Of a stretch of DNA of 57,026 bases, positions 32,511-41,165 are shown piece by piece. The first letter of the stretch is position 1. Every line of letters starts with the position of its first letter. The position numbers were made by a program, and so were the translations under genes. Source of the stretch: Candidatus Scybalocola fimicaballi (lineage in GTDB: Bacteria; Bacteroidota; Bacteroidia; Bacteroidales; Paludibacteraceae). The notes under the pieces were generated by a model that made no database searches, had not been told where the DNA came from, and worked only from the letters and a program-made list of their open reading frames with translations. The DNA is taken from assembly GCA_002317115.1 (NCBI GenBank), contig DCIP01000070.1, forward strand, positions 3,103 through 60,128, in the 5' to 3' direction.

Positions 32511-33811
32511 TTAATTTTGTCTTTGTCTGCGACAACCGAGACGCAGAAATCATCTTTGGCAAAATATTTCTGTGCCATAGCCTTCACGTCGTCGGCAGAT
32601 GCAGAACGGATATAATCAATGTAATTATTGATACGCGCAAGCGAAACCTCTCCTCCATTGGCAGACGTCACAGCATGGATCATCTCGTTGTTCCATCCAA
32701 TCGGATTGCCATAAGTTGTGCACATTGTGCCAAGCAGATAGTTCTTCACTCTTTCCAACTCGTCGTCCGACATTTTCTCATTGCAAAGGATCTCCATCTC
32801 CTTGAATGTCTCATCAATCACATTCTGCACATATTTGTTGTCGCACTGAGTGGAGATAGTCAAAGTGCCATGATGCTTGTTGATGGACGCATCTGAATAA
32901 ATGCCGTAGGTATAGCCTTTATCCTCACGGATATTGGAAGATAGTCGGCTTCCGAAATAACCTCCAAGCACAGTGTTTAGGAAACGCATGCCCCTCTCGT
33001 CACTGTTGGTTCTTCCAAACAGCTGGCGTCCGATACACACTCCTGCCTGGACTCCTTTCTGATGAAGAAAATTGTATTTCTTATCCAACGTCGGCAAAAC
33101 CAACGGATTGTCTTTCTTTCGATTTTTTCCCGACGGTGCTATATTTGAGAATGTGTCAACCAATACCTTCTTAACTTCGTCGTCGATCATTCCGCATGCC
33201 ACGATCTCCACATTCTCAATATTGAAATGGTCAGCATGAAGTTTTTTCAAATCATCCACCTTAAGGTTGTCGAAGTCTTCCAATTCCGGATGAATCATTC
33301 TCGCATTCTCGCCAAAAAGCATATAGTCGAGGTTCTTATCGCTTAGATAGTCGACGCGTTTGAACATATCCTTCATATTCGTCTTCATGATCTTAGACAA
33401 ACGTCTGAAATCATCCTCACGAAAGGCAGGTGTGAACACAGAGTCGACAAACACGTCTATGATTTTTGGAAGATGTTTTGACAAGCAGATAAGATCGTAA
33501 GAACAGGCGTACATACCTGGCATTCCTGCTTTTCTTGCACCGTAGAAGTCGAATTTCTCAGCCACCTCCGCCTGAGTCAGGTCCTTTGTCCCTTCAAAAA
33601 GCAGACTCGACATCATTCGGATAGACAGCGGAACTTTCTGCACATCAAGACCGACACCGACAATCACAGTCACGCGGACCACCTCGTCGATACCAGACTT
33701 CATACAGTGGAGACGCGAGCCGTTCTTGAGGTTGATGGTCTCAATCTCAGGGACAACTATGCTTTTGATATCATGTATAGGCGGGCAAACAGAACGGTCT
33801 AACATGCTCAT
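32507..33811 (-). CDS. M16-family peptidase-like protein lacking HxxEH
   Basis: This 434-residue protein has the two-lobed M16 (insulinase/processing peptidase) plan, with the C-lobe features FGRTNSDERGMRFLNTVLGG and YFGSRLSSNIREDKGYTYGI. At the place of the zinc motif HxxEH the sequence reads MMSSLLFEGTKDL, so zinc ligands are absent. It is therefore probably the non-catalytic partner of a heterodimeric M16B peptidase or a structural relative. No second M16 gene lies nearby. It overlaps kdsB and the MBL gene by 4 bp each and has no signal peptide. Confidence 0.82.
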   Translation of the reverse strand: MSMLDRSVCPPIHDIKSIVVPEIETINLKNGSRLHCMKSGIDEVVRVTVIVGVGLDVQKVPLSIRMMSSLLFEGTKDLTQAEVAEKFDFYGARKAGMPGMYACSYDLICLSKHLPKIIDVFVDSVFTPAFREDDFRRLSKIMKTNMKDMFKRVDYLSDKNLDYMLFGENARMIHPELEDFDNLKVDDLKKLHADHFNIENVEIVACGMIDDEVKKVLVDTFSNIAPSGKNRKKDNPLVLPTLDKKYNFLHQKGVQAGVCIGRQLFGRTNSDERGMRFLNTVLGGYFGSRLSSNIREDKGYTYGIYSDASINKHHGTLTISTQCDNKYVQNVIDETFKEMEILCNEKMSDDELERVKNYLLGTMCTTYGNPIGWNNEMIHAVTSANGGEVSLARINNYIDYIRSASADDVKAMAQKYFAKDDFCVSVVADKDKIK

Positions 33812-34572
33812 TTTTCGATAGTTTTTAGGAATTCCTCAGCTTTAGCCATATCCTCAGGAGTGTCGATTCCGATAGTTTGAGTCTCAGTCTGTCCGACTTT
33901 GATCTTCAAACCGTTGTCGATCCAACGAAGCTGCTCAAGGCTTTCGCAGATCTCATTTGTCGACTGAGGCATCTTAGTCACCTGCTTCAACACCTCTGCC
34001 TTATAGGCGTAAAGTCCGATATGTTTGAAGAAAGTATGTTTCTTAAGCCACTCGCTCTTCTCCACACCACGCAAATATGGAATGACGCTACGAGAGAAGT
34101 AGACGGCATTATCAGCACCGTCGATCACCACCTTTGGAGAATTAGGATTCTCAAGGTCGGCGATAGAATCGTTTGCCGAGAATGGTTTTACAAGAGTTGC
34201 GATCTGAGTGTCGGGAGCGTCGAAAAGATCACACACAGTGCTGATCTGGCTTGGCATGATAAACGGTTCATCCCCCTGGATATTCACCACCACCTCTCTG
34301 TTGCAGCCACTCTTCTCGTAAGCCTCACAGATACGGTCTGTTCCACTCTTATGCTTATCGCTTGTCATGATAGCCTTACCACCGAAGCCAACCACAGCAT
34401 CGTAGATACGCTGGTCGTCAGTAGCGACGTAGACCAAATCAAGCACCTTAGATGCCTGCTCATACACTCTCTGAATCATCAGTTTACCACCGATGGAGGC
34501 CAACGGTTTGCCTGGGAAACGCGTCGACGCATATCTTGCAGGAATGATTCCTACGAATTTTTCCTTATTCAT
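33808..34572 (-). CDS. kdsB: 3-deoxy-manno-octulosonate cytidylyltransferase
   Basis: This 254-residue enzyme activates Kdo with CTP to CMP-Kdo for lipid A inner core synthesis. It shows the nucleotide-binding start IIPARYASTRFPGKPLASIG, the SGTDRICEAYEK segment, VNIQGDEPFI and the AVYFSRSVIPYLRG and KHIGLYAYK motifs, all typical of KdsB. Length is normal. It opens a three-gene operon (kdsB, M16-like, MBL) with 4-bp overlaps. A TAATTTTG box at 34602-34595, 23 bp upstream of the ATG, is the likely -7 element. Confidence 0.96.
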   Translation of the reverse strand: MNKEKFVGIIPARYASTRFPGKPLASIGGKLMIQRVYEQASKVLDLVYVATDDQRIYDAVVGFGGKAIMTSDKHKSGTDRICEAYEKSGCNREVVVNIQGDEPFIMPSQISTVCDLFDAPDTQIATLVKPFSANDSIADLENPNSPKVVIDGADNAVYFSRSVIPYLRGVEKSEWLKKHTFFKHIGLYAYKAEVLKQVTKMPQSTNEICESLEQLRWIDNGLKIKVGQTETQTIGIDTPEDMAKAEEFLKTIEK

Positions 34573-34622
34573 TGTTCATTAAATTAACGATTCGCAAAAT
34601 TAATGAAATGCAATGAAAGAAT

Positions 34623-34664
34623 AAAGATTAAAGGTTAAAGATTAGAGCTTAGAGCTTAGAGAAA
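34623..34664. repeat. 7-bp-period AT-rich array (locus 3)
   Basis: The units AAAGATT, AAAGGTT, AAAGATT, AGAGCTT, AGAGCTT and AGAGAAA follow each other upstream of kdsB, right beside the palindrome at 34669. Confidence 0.65.
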
Positions 34665-34668
34665 AAAA

Positions 34669-34690
34669 GAGACGCGGCACGCCACGTCTC
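34669..34690. repeat. GAGACGC palindrome, copy 2
   Basis: GAGACGcGGC-ac-GCCaCGTCTC lies 25 bp behind the first outer-membrane barrel gene. It is identical over 22 bp to the copy behind the paralogue (35562). Confidence 0.75.
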
Positions 34691-34715
34691 CACAAAATAA
34701 TATAAATATCAAACC

Positions 34716-35510
34716 TTAGAAATCCCAACCTAATGAGAAACAGAATGTACGGTTTTTTATAGGCTCAACAAATGGATTTGCGATATACCCCGGAGTTTCG
34801 ATGAATGACTTTGCATTATTATTTTTAAGGCCTAATTCGTAAGATGCGCCAATATGAAATTTTTTCACCACTAAATCAAGTCCGAAAGCCAATCCCATAT
34901 CAAAACGCAAAAGGTCCGCTTTGCTTGCATAGACAGGATCATTAGCCAACCCCGGTCCGTCAGCTTTACCACCAGAAAGTACATAAAGTTTTTCTATCAC
35001 ATCAAATTTTTTCCCAGATTCTTCATAATGAGCCACATGACATTCGCTTGCGTGTAATGCAAAAGCAAAATACGGTCCAGCATTAAAATTCAAATGTGTG
35101 TTCTCGTTAAAATTCAATCGAAATTGAGGTTGGATAGGTAGTTCCAAATAGCCAACACGTTCGAATAAGGTAAAATCATTATCAAGAGATCCAGCGTCTA
35201 CATTGGCTATGACTCTTTGACCTTTCATCACATATTTTAACTCAAGATTAAGATGTAAACTCTCTAAAACAGGTATATCTAAAGCAAATCCTGCGGCAAA
35301 ACCAGGTTGTAGACGTGTGGAAATCAAAACATCACCTCTATTATTGAAAAGCAATGCGAATAATTCAGGATTCTGATTCATATTGCTCAGAGTGAACGAC
35401 TCCCTAATACCAAATTTAACTCCACTGCTATCTCGTGCTCCGGACACCACCTTCGCAGACGCTGGCAATGTAGAGATAAGCATCAACATGAAAATCAATA
35501 ATTTCTTCAT
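34716..35510 (-). CDS. PorT-like outer-membrane beta-barrel protein
   Basis: This 264-residue protein has a signal peptide (MKKLLIFMLMLISTLPASAK) and then alternating strands typical of the OMP_b-brl_2/PorT group: VKFGIRESFTLSNM, LHLNLELKYVMKGQ and YLELPIQPQFRLNF. It ends in TFCFSLGWDF, with the terminal aromatic residue that barrel proteins use for insertion. The function is not known. It is a paralogue of the next gene upstream, about 40% identical by eye; each gene is followed by the same GAGACGC palindrome, so the pair arose by tandem duplication. Confidence 0.85.
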   Translation of the reverse strand: MKKLLIFMLMLISTLPASAKVVSGARDSSGVKFGIRESFTLSNMNQNPELFALLFNNRGDVLISTRLQPGFAAGFALDIPVLESLHLNLELKYVMKGQRVIANVDAGSLDNDFTLFERVGYLELPIQPQFRLNFNENTHLNFNAGPYFAFALHASECHVAHYEESGKKFDVIEKLYVLSGGKADGPGLANDPVYASKADLLRFDMGLAFGLDLVVKKFHIGASYELGLKNNNAKSFIETPGYIANPFVEPIKNRTFCFSLGWDF

Positions 35511-35561
35511 ACCAAATAAATTGTTATACTTTAGATTAATAAAATCCTATAGAAAGCAAAA

Positions 35562-35583
35562 GAGACGCGGCACGCCACGTCTC
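35562..35583. repeat. GAGACGC palindrome, copy 3
   Basis: This is the same 22 bp as copy 2, 23 bp behind the stop of the second barrel gene. It was probably duplicated together with the gene. Confidence 0.75.
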
Positions 35584-35606
35584 TATAATAATCATATCCT
35601 ATAAAA

Positions 35607-36389
35607 TTAGAAATCGATACCAAGTGTGAACATCACTGTACGATTCTTCAATGGCTCGTAACCAATCTCGTCGTTCTTATCACTTGCAAACTTGTCGATA
35701 TCCTTTATGCCAAGATCGTATGATACTCCGACGTGGAAATGCTCAATCACATAATCAACACCCATCGCCAAACCTGCGTCCAAACGGCTGTATGGTGCCT
35801 TATATTTGTCTGGTGCATCCTCCCAGTTTCTGCTTTCATCTTCAACTCTCGTGAAACTCTTGCCTGTGAAAGTATAGAATTTTGAGATCACGTCATCCTC
35901 ATTCTCTACATGTAATTTAGTCTTGGTATGACCATGCAAAGCCAAACCAATATATGGACCAACATTCACATTCAAATGAGATCCTTCACTGATATTTAGT
36001 CGGAACTGAGGCTGAATAGGAAGTTCCAAATAACCAATACGCTCTAATGTCGTAGACTCCCTGTTGAGATTTAGAACTTTAGACTTCTGAATATACTTCT
36101 GGCCCTTCATCGCATACTTTAACTCTATATTGAAATGAAAACTCTCCAATATAGGAAGATCCATAGCGACACCAACAGCAAACGCGGGAAGTTGCTTTGT
36201 TGTAAGCGAAGATCCTGCAATTCCAGCAAAGTCTGCGGAATAATCAACTGATCTATTCATGTTGCTCAACGCAAACGAACCTCTGACTCCAAATTTCACA
36301 CCTTCATTATCGCGTGCAGCGGAAATCAACTGTGCTGATGCAGTCAATGTGGACAATAGCATCAACGCTGAAATCAATAATTTCTTCAT
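35607..36389 (-). CDS. PorT-like outer-membrane beta-barrel protein (paralogue)
   Basis: This 260-residue protein has a signal peptide (MKKLLISALMLLSTLTASAQ) followed by VKFGVRGSFALSNMNR, FHFNIELKYAMKGQKY and RIGYLELPIQPQFRLN. It ends VMFTLGIDF, a barrel-type C-terminus. It shares the layout and many identical segments with the downstream gene. The loops between strands differ most, as expected for surface-exposed parts. A short GC hairpin (AACGCC-taaa-GGCGTA, ~36405) lies upstream, between it and the HerA-like gene. Confidence 0.85.
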   Translation of the reverse strand: MKKLLISALMLLSTLTASAQLISAARDNEGVKFGVRGSFALSNMNRSVDYSADFAGIAGSSLTTKQLPAFAVGVAMDLPILESFHFNIELKYAMKGQKYIQKSKVLNLNRESTTLERIGYLELPIQPQFRLNISEGSHLNVNVGPYIGLALHGHTKTKLHVENEDDVISKFYTFTGKSFTRVEDESRNWEDAPDKYKAPYSRLDAGLAMGVDYVIEHFHVGVSYDLGIKDIDKFASDKNDEIGYEPLKNRTVMFTLGIDF

Positions 36390-36450
36390 ATTCTACCGAT
36401 ATATAACGCCTAAAGGCGTAGATTAATTCTATCTATATAATTACCATTTA

Positions 36451-38217
36451 TTATCTTTTCTTACCTCCCTTGAATATCATAAGAATCAGATCCTTCAAGA
36501 ATTTCAAGATTGTCTTGTTTCTCTTTTCCTTCTCTTTCTTCTCCTTGGCCTCAAGTTTTGTAAGCATTCCACGCACTGTGTCATACTCCTTCTTTACCTT
36601 GTCGAGACCACTTTCTGCAGCTTTATCAAGTTTCTCTGCTTTTGAAAGAACTGATTTCAATCCCTTGTCGGAAGAATCACCAACCTTCTTTGCGACGTCG
36701 CGGAACATCTGGCTTACCTCTTTCTTCAACTTCTGAGCGTCTGACAACGGATCCTTGATGTCATCTTTTGCGTCGTCAGCATTCTTGGTTGTGGCACGGA
36801 ATTCCGCAATCTTATTCTTTAATTCTGTTATCTCATCTACCTTTGCCTGCATCTCGGCAACCATCTCCTCTACCTCTGCCAAAACCTCAGCACTCTTATC
36901 CTCTACCTTTGGTTCTTCCTTAACCTTAGCTTCAGCCTTCTCCTCCACTTTCTCTTTCTTCACTGCAGGAGTCTCCTTCTCGTAGAAAGATGATTTAGTG
37001 ATAAACTCACGTCGCTCCTCATCTGTGATTGGACCGATCTGACCAGCAGGAGACAACATCTTCGCTCTCTCCACCATTGTCGGAGCGCCCTTCTCGTCCA
37101 AGAATGAGATTAGTGCCTCTCCCGTCTCCAACTCAAGAAGTGCCTCTTCACTCTTGAATGCAGGATTCTCACGGAATCCGTCGGCAACGCTCTTGATAGT
37201 ACGCTGATCCTTAGGAGTGAAAGCACGAAGAGCATGCTGGACCTTGTTTCCAAGCTGAGCCAACACATTCTCTGGAATATCGATTGGCGACTGTGTGATG
37301 AAATAAACACCGACTCCCTTTGAACGAATCAAACGGACAATCTTCTCTATCTTATCCAACACTGCCTTCTGAGTGTCGTTGAAAAGCAAGTGAGCCTCAT
37401 CGAAGAAGAAGACGAATTTTGGTTTATCCGCATCGCCCACCTCTGGAAGAGTCTCATAAAGAGCAGTAAGAAGCCAGAATAGGAATGTAGAATATAGAAG
37501 CGGAGAATTACCAAGTTTATCAGCGGCCAAGATATTGATTACACCCTTGCCGTTCTTAGTCTTGATGAAATCCATCACGTTGAAACTCTTTCCGCAAAGG
37601 AACTTGTCACCACCCTCTTCCTCAAGACGAAGAAGAGCACGCTGGATAGCTCCGACGCTGGCTGTAGAGACTGCTCCAAGAGTAGCAGAAAGTTCAGCGG
37701 CATGCTCGCTAACGTAAGTAAGCATCTTGCGTAGATCATCCAACGTCTCCATTGGCATGTTCTGCTCTCGGCTCACACGGAATGCGATTGTTAGCACACC
37801 CTCCTGAGTGTCATTAAGTTCAAGGATACGAGACAACAACTGTGATCCAAGATCGTTGACTGTCACACGGATAGGATTACCCTGCTCCTTAAATACATCG
37901 AAAAACTCAACAGGAAAAGCCTGGAATCCATATTCGATACCAAACTCAGCCTGACGCTTCTCCATAAACTTGTTCATCTTGCCCTCTTTGGCCACACCGG
38001 ACAAGTCGCCCTTCATGTCAGCCATAAACACAGGCACGCCCATCTGAGAGAATCCCTCTGCCAACACCTGTAAAGAGACAGTCTTACCAGTACCAGTGGC
38101 ACCAGCGATCAAGCCATGACGGTTAGCCATCTTAGGCACAATTCCAATCAATCTGTCGGAAAAAGCAGCGTAAAGCAAATTTGCTTCAGCATCCTTTGTA
38201 TTTAAGTTAATCAACAT
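36451..38217 (-). CDS. HerA-like ATPase (DUF853 / YjgR family)
   Basis: This 588-residue protein has Walker A GATGTGKT at residues 39-46, followed by the family's FMADMKGDLSG segment. Walker B FVFFFDEAHLLF and the ITQSPIDIPENVLAQLGNK motif of the HerA/FtsK-like DUF853 group come later. Residues ~410-588 are a long Lys/Glu/Ala coiled-coil tail, making it longer than E. coli YjgR (~500). It is probably a hexameric motor acting on DNA or protein; the substrate is unknown. It is divergent from the HhH gene, with mirrored promoter boxes in the 111-bp spacer. Confidence 0.9.
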   Translation of the reverse strand: MLINLNTKDAEANLLYAAFSDRLIGIVPKMANRHGLIAGATGTGKTVSLQVLAEGFSQMGVPVFMADMKGDLSGVAKEGKMNKFMEKRQAEFGIEYGFQAFPVEFFDVFKEQGNPIRVTVNDLGSQLLSRILELNDTQEGVLTIAFRVSREQNMPMETLDDLRKMLTYVSEHAAELSATLGAVSTASVGAIQRALLRLEEEGGDKFLCGKSFNVMDFIKTKNGKGVINILAADKLGNSPLLYSTFLFWLLTALYETLPEVGDADKPKFVFFFDEAHLLFNDTQKAVLDKIEKIVRLIRSKGVGVYFITQSPIDIPENVLAQLGNKVQHALRAFTPKDQRTIKSVADGFRENPAFKSEEALLELETGEALISFLDEKGAPTMVERAKMLSPAGQIGPITDEERREFITKSSFYEKETPAVKKEKVEEKAEAKVKEEPKVEDKSAEVLAEVEEMVAEMQAKVDEITELKNKIAEFRATTKNADDAKDDIKDPLSDAQKLKKEVSQMFRDVAKKVGDSSDKGLKSVLSKAEKLDKAAESGLDKVKKEYDTVRGMLTKLEAKEKKEKEKRNKTILKFLKDLILMIFKGGKKR

Positions 38218-38245
38218 AATCAGATCTTTCTTTCATAAATTCGTG

Positions 38246-38284
38246 CAAAAATAATCAAAAATTGCCCAAAAGTTGTTATTTTTG
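38246..38284. promoter_or_regulatory. Face-to-face -7 boxes of two divergent genes
   Basis: TATTTTTG on the minus strand (38253-38246) serves the HerA-like gene and TATTTTTG on the plus strand (38277-38284) serves the HhH gene. They are only 23 bp apart, so the two promoters overlap and polymerases should compete. Neither has a clear TTTG -33. Confidence 0.5.
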
Positions 38285-38328
38285 TGCAAAATATAAATCA
38301 ATTAGTAACAGACTAAAAACGGATTAGA

Positions 38329-39048
38329 ATGGATACAAAAGAAAAATTCCAAACAGAAATCGACGACGAACAGCTGTTCAAAAAGATCGAGATACACAAC
38401 CGTAATGTGAATGTAGTGATCAGTTTGACTATCATAGCGACGATGCTTATCGGTGTAATGGCTATGCGGATGTATCTGATGCAAGCCAATGTCCAAGAGG
38501 TAAAATCAAAGATCGAATTGGAATTTGATGCCGACGTGAAAAGATTCAAACAGTCTGTTGCGTGCCCTGTTGCGTGCGTTGAGGTAGTACCTCAACGCAC
38601 GCAACAGGGGACAGAACCTCAACGCACGCAACAGGCAAAATCAAAATATGCCGATCTCCACGTCGACATCAACTCAGCAGATACCTCCGAGCTACGTAAA
38701 CTTCCCGGCATCGGAGAGAAGCGTGCACTCAACATCGTGAAATTCCGCACCTCACTTGGCGGATTCTACTCCGTTGAGCAGCTGGCTGAAGTGTATAGCA
38801 TGGATGCGGCACTTGTGGAGAGGCTAAGAAAATACTTAGTATGCAATGGAGACGTCGCCAAAATCGACATCAACAACACTAATCCATATAAACTTTGGCA
38901 CCCATATTTAAAAGGCGAATTGATCAAGTCTATCAAGAAGAATCTCAAGAGTGGAAAGAAATATAAATCATTTGAGGACATTAAGGCTGAAGAAGGATTC
39001 AATGAAGAGTTGAATGGCAGAGCAGAGAGATATTTGGAATTTAAATAA
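38329..39048 (+). CDS. Membrane-anchored helix-hairpin-helix (ComEA-like) protein
   Basis: This 239-residue protein has one N-terminal membrane segment (VNVVISLTIIATMLIGVMAM, ~residues 24-45). After a linker come two helix-hairpin-helix units: DINSADTSELRKLPGIGEKR with its SLGGFYSVEQLAEVY follow-up, and a weaker one at DINNTNPYKLWHPYL. It resembles ComEA-type DNA-binding proteins facing the periplasm, so binding or uptake of DNA is plausible. The linker (residues ~78-105, PVACVEVVPQRTQQG...PQRTQQ) is encoded by a large palindrome and its direct repeat. A frameshifted gene follows after 8 bp. Confidence 0.85.
   Translation: MDTKEKFQTEIDDEQLFKKIEIHNRNVNVVISLTIIATMLIGVMAMRMYLMQANVQEVKSKIELEFDADVKRFKQSVACPVACVEVVPQRTQQGTEPQRTQQAKSKYADLHVDINSADTSELRKLPGIGEKRALNIVKFRTSLGGFYSVEQLAEVYSMDAALVERLRKYLVCNGDVAKIDINNTNPYKLWHPYLKGELIKSIKKNLKSGKKYKSFEDIKAEEGFNEELNGRAERYLEFK
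38554..38635 (+). repeat. 43-bp perfect palindrome plus partial copies inside a coding sequence
   Basis: 38566-38586 is the exact reverse complement of 38588-38608 (21-bp arms, 1-nt centre). The right arm is repeated directly at 38617-38635, and part of the left arm precedes at 38554-38564. The core unit is CCTGTTGCGTGCGTTGAGGT. It is much richer in GC than the surrounding gene and keeps the frame open. Confidence 0.9.
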
Positions 39049-39056
39049 GCATTTCT

Positions 39057-39618
39057 ATGTTCTCTTTTGAAATCAAGAACGAATTATTAAAATTCGATTC
39101 AAATGAAAAGAAACAAAATTTTCTACAAACATTCTTTTTTGACGAATCCGCCTCTACGATTAACGAAACAAAGAATGCAAAGACAGTTGTGTTCCCTAAT
39201 CATCGAGGGACAAACAAAGATTCTTGGAATGAGACAAAACAAATGGCACTCGATTTAAATAAAAAAAAATCGAAGCGTTGCATTTTTAGATGAACACGAC
39301 AGACAATCTTGTGCCGACGCTATATCTTTCGTTTGTGGAAAATTTCAAATTTGTGATTTCAAATACTCCGCAGGGTGTAATTGGAATACACTTCAAGGTG
39401 CATTAGTAGATGGGTTTCAACAAGCAGATGCTATAATTCTTAAGGCAAATATAGACTCGGGAGTTTTCAAAGATGCAATAAATTATATCAAAAGAAACTA
39501 TAACAAACATATACTTGGTGATCTTCTGATCATAAACCAATACGCGAAAATATTAGACATATCTAAACAAGACATCATTAGTAATAGATATAAAATAAAA
39601 ATAAAAGGATTCTTCTAA
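39057..39618 (+). pseudogene. CdiA-CT-like (tRNase toxin fold) protein, frameshifted at an A9 run
   Basis: The first frame (39057-39293) and a second frame (~39262-39618) meet at nine A (39261-39269). With eight A they would join into one protein of ~186 residues. The second part (SVAFLDEHDRQSCADAI, ICDFKYSAGCNWNTLQGAL, ADAIILKAN, KDAINYIKRNYNK) has the pattern of the CdiA C-terminal tRNase-like nuclease fold, with acidic and Lys residues in the DFK motif. It could have been a toxin or nuclease. The break may be a real mutation, slippage expression, or a sequencing error. It lies 8 bp after the HhH gene, in one transcript closed by a terminator. Confidence 0.6.
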
Positions 39619-39635
39619 ACGAAGAATCCTTTTTA
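39603..39635 (+). terminator. Terminator after the frameshifted gene
   Basis: AAAGGATTCTTC-taaac-GAAGAATCCTTT is a perfect 12-bp stem ending in TTTTT. The stop codon of the gene lies in the loop. Confidence 0.9.
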
Positions 39636-39750
39636 TGCACACCGGATGGTTACGGTAAAAAATGCGGGTGGGAAAAGGCGACACTAAAGCATCGGCTAGT
39701 CCCAATGCAAAAGTACTAAATATTATCGTGATAACAAAATTTTAGACTTT

Positions 39751-41130
39751 TTATCTATTAATCCAAACTCCTTTTCCATTCATAATATATATGTGTCCTG
39801 GTTGAGGATTGTAAACTCTTCTTCCGTAGATATCGTAGACAATTCCGTCGACACGATCGGCAGGAATATTCTTAACGTCAGAGAACATTTTGTAATACTC
39901 GTCAAGGTAATCCATACGGATATCGACAAACTTGTGGACGAACTCCTTCTCACTTGCAAAGTCGAGATCTATACCATCCACTCCACCCCACTTATCAATC
40001 TCACGTTGGGCTGCGCCACTCTCCTCGAACAGCTGAAAATAGTCGTCAAAACGTGCTTTGATATTTTCATTGGAAAGAACCGTCTTTCTCAAATCAAAAT
40101 AACGATTGGAGGTATTGTTCAGAAAAGTGCTGTCGGTTTCGTTGATTCGTGTGATGATATGATTCTCATACAACAACTTTGTATACGCATTCTCAAATTC
40201 AGTTCCATTATATGTTCTGCCAAACGAACAATCCATATCCCACGGAGCAAACGACATTTTCTGGTCCTCCTTGATATCATAGATATACAGAAACTGATTC
40301 TTGCCTTGATTGTCAATAGCTCCGATTGAATTTATCAAGATATGCATATTCATCAACACAGGCACGTCAAAATGCGACTCATATTTCTTAGAATATGAAT
40401 ATTTTGACGAATACACCACAAAAGCCTCCTTTTCTATAAGAGGTGCCCAATCTGTACTTCCATTATCCTCGACGTCGGGATAAACAGACTCAAAACCTTG
40501 ATAGATAGAGCTATCGTTGGAATAATCTTCAGGATCGTCTCCAAATGCAGCGCCATTCCAGTCAAAGGTCTTATACAACAAACCATGCACTACCCCCTCC
40601 TCCATCTTCTTTAGTTTCAACTGTTTGCGGTCCATCTTCTCATTCAAGCAATAAATGCCGTTATACTCGTCGTTGAGATAAAGTTCCACAAATCTTCCGC
40701 TGATTCCAGTTCGCACTTTCGGCTCCATTTCCGAATAATATGGTTTCACATCCATAGCGTTCCAGATATCGAAGGAGACGCGATTACGCATTCTGGCTTT
40801 GTCGATAGCCATAGCATCAAGAATCCAGCTGTTGTCGTCACGCATTCCAAGAAGATGCTTAGTCAATTTCGTGTCACTAGAATCCACCAGTTTGACTGCG
40901 AAACTCTTCTTGAGATAATTCATCGACGTGCTGCCACGATACTTGACAAACATGTCAAAAGTGTCAGGAGTCAGAGAATCGGGATCACAAACGATAATTT
41001 TTCCTTTCGTATACTCTTTGCCGAAGGTTCCGTAAATCTTGACAGTAGGCATAACGCGTTGTGCCGACGATTCATTCGCCAGCAACAATGCCATAAGCAT
41101 CACGATTATGTTAGTCAAGACATTACGCAT
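39751..41130 (-). CDS. Secreted CotH-kinase-like protein
   Basis: This 459-residue exported protein has a signal peptide (MRNVLTNIIVMLMALLLANE, cleaved near SSA-Q). The CotH signatures follow in order: KYRGSTSMNYLKKSFAVKL, the DKARMRNRVSFDIW segment, FVELYLNDEYNGIYCLNEKM, and the acidic site WDMDCSFG near residue 300. CotH proteins are atypical kinases that phosphorylate proteins at the cell surface. The tail (YDIYGRRVYNPQPGHIYIM) resembles the type IX secretion C-terminal signal, like that of the phosphatase-like protein at 16626. It is a single gene. Confidence 0.88.
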   Translation of the reverse strand: MRNVLTNIIVMLMALLLANESSAQRVMPTVKIYGTFGKEYTKGKIIVCDPDSLTPDTFDMFVKYRGSTSMNYLKKSFAVKLVDSSDTKLTKHLLGMRDDNSWILDAMAIDKARMRNRVSFDIWNAMDVKPYYSEMEPKVRTGISGRFVELYLNDEYNGIYCLNEKMDRKQLKLKKMEEGVVHGLLYKTFDWNGAAFGDDPEDYSNDSSIYQGFESVYPDVEDNGSTDWAPLIEKEAFVVYSSKYSYSKKYESHFDVPVLMNMHILINSIGAIDNQGKNQFLYIYDIKEDQKMSFAPWDMDCSFGRTYNGTEFENAYTKLLYENHIITRINETDSTFLNNTSNRYFDLRKTVLSNENIKARFDDYFQLFEESGAAQREIDKWGGVDGIDLDFASEKEFVHKFVDIRMDYLDEYYKMFSDVKNIPADRVDGIVYDIYGRRVYNPQPGHIYIMNGKGVWINR

Positions 41131-41165
41131 GATAATATACTAAATAATGAAATCAGAATGCAAAA

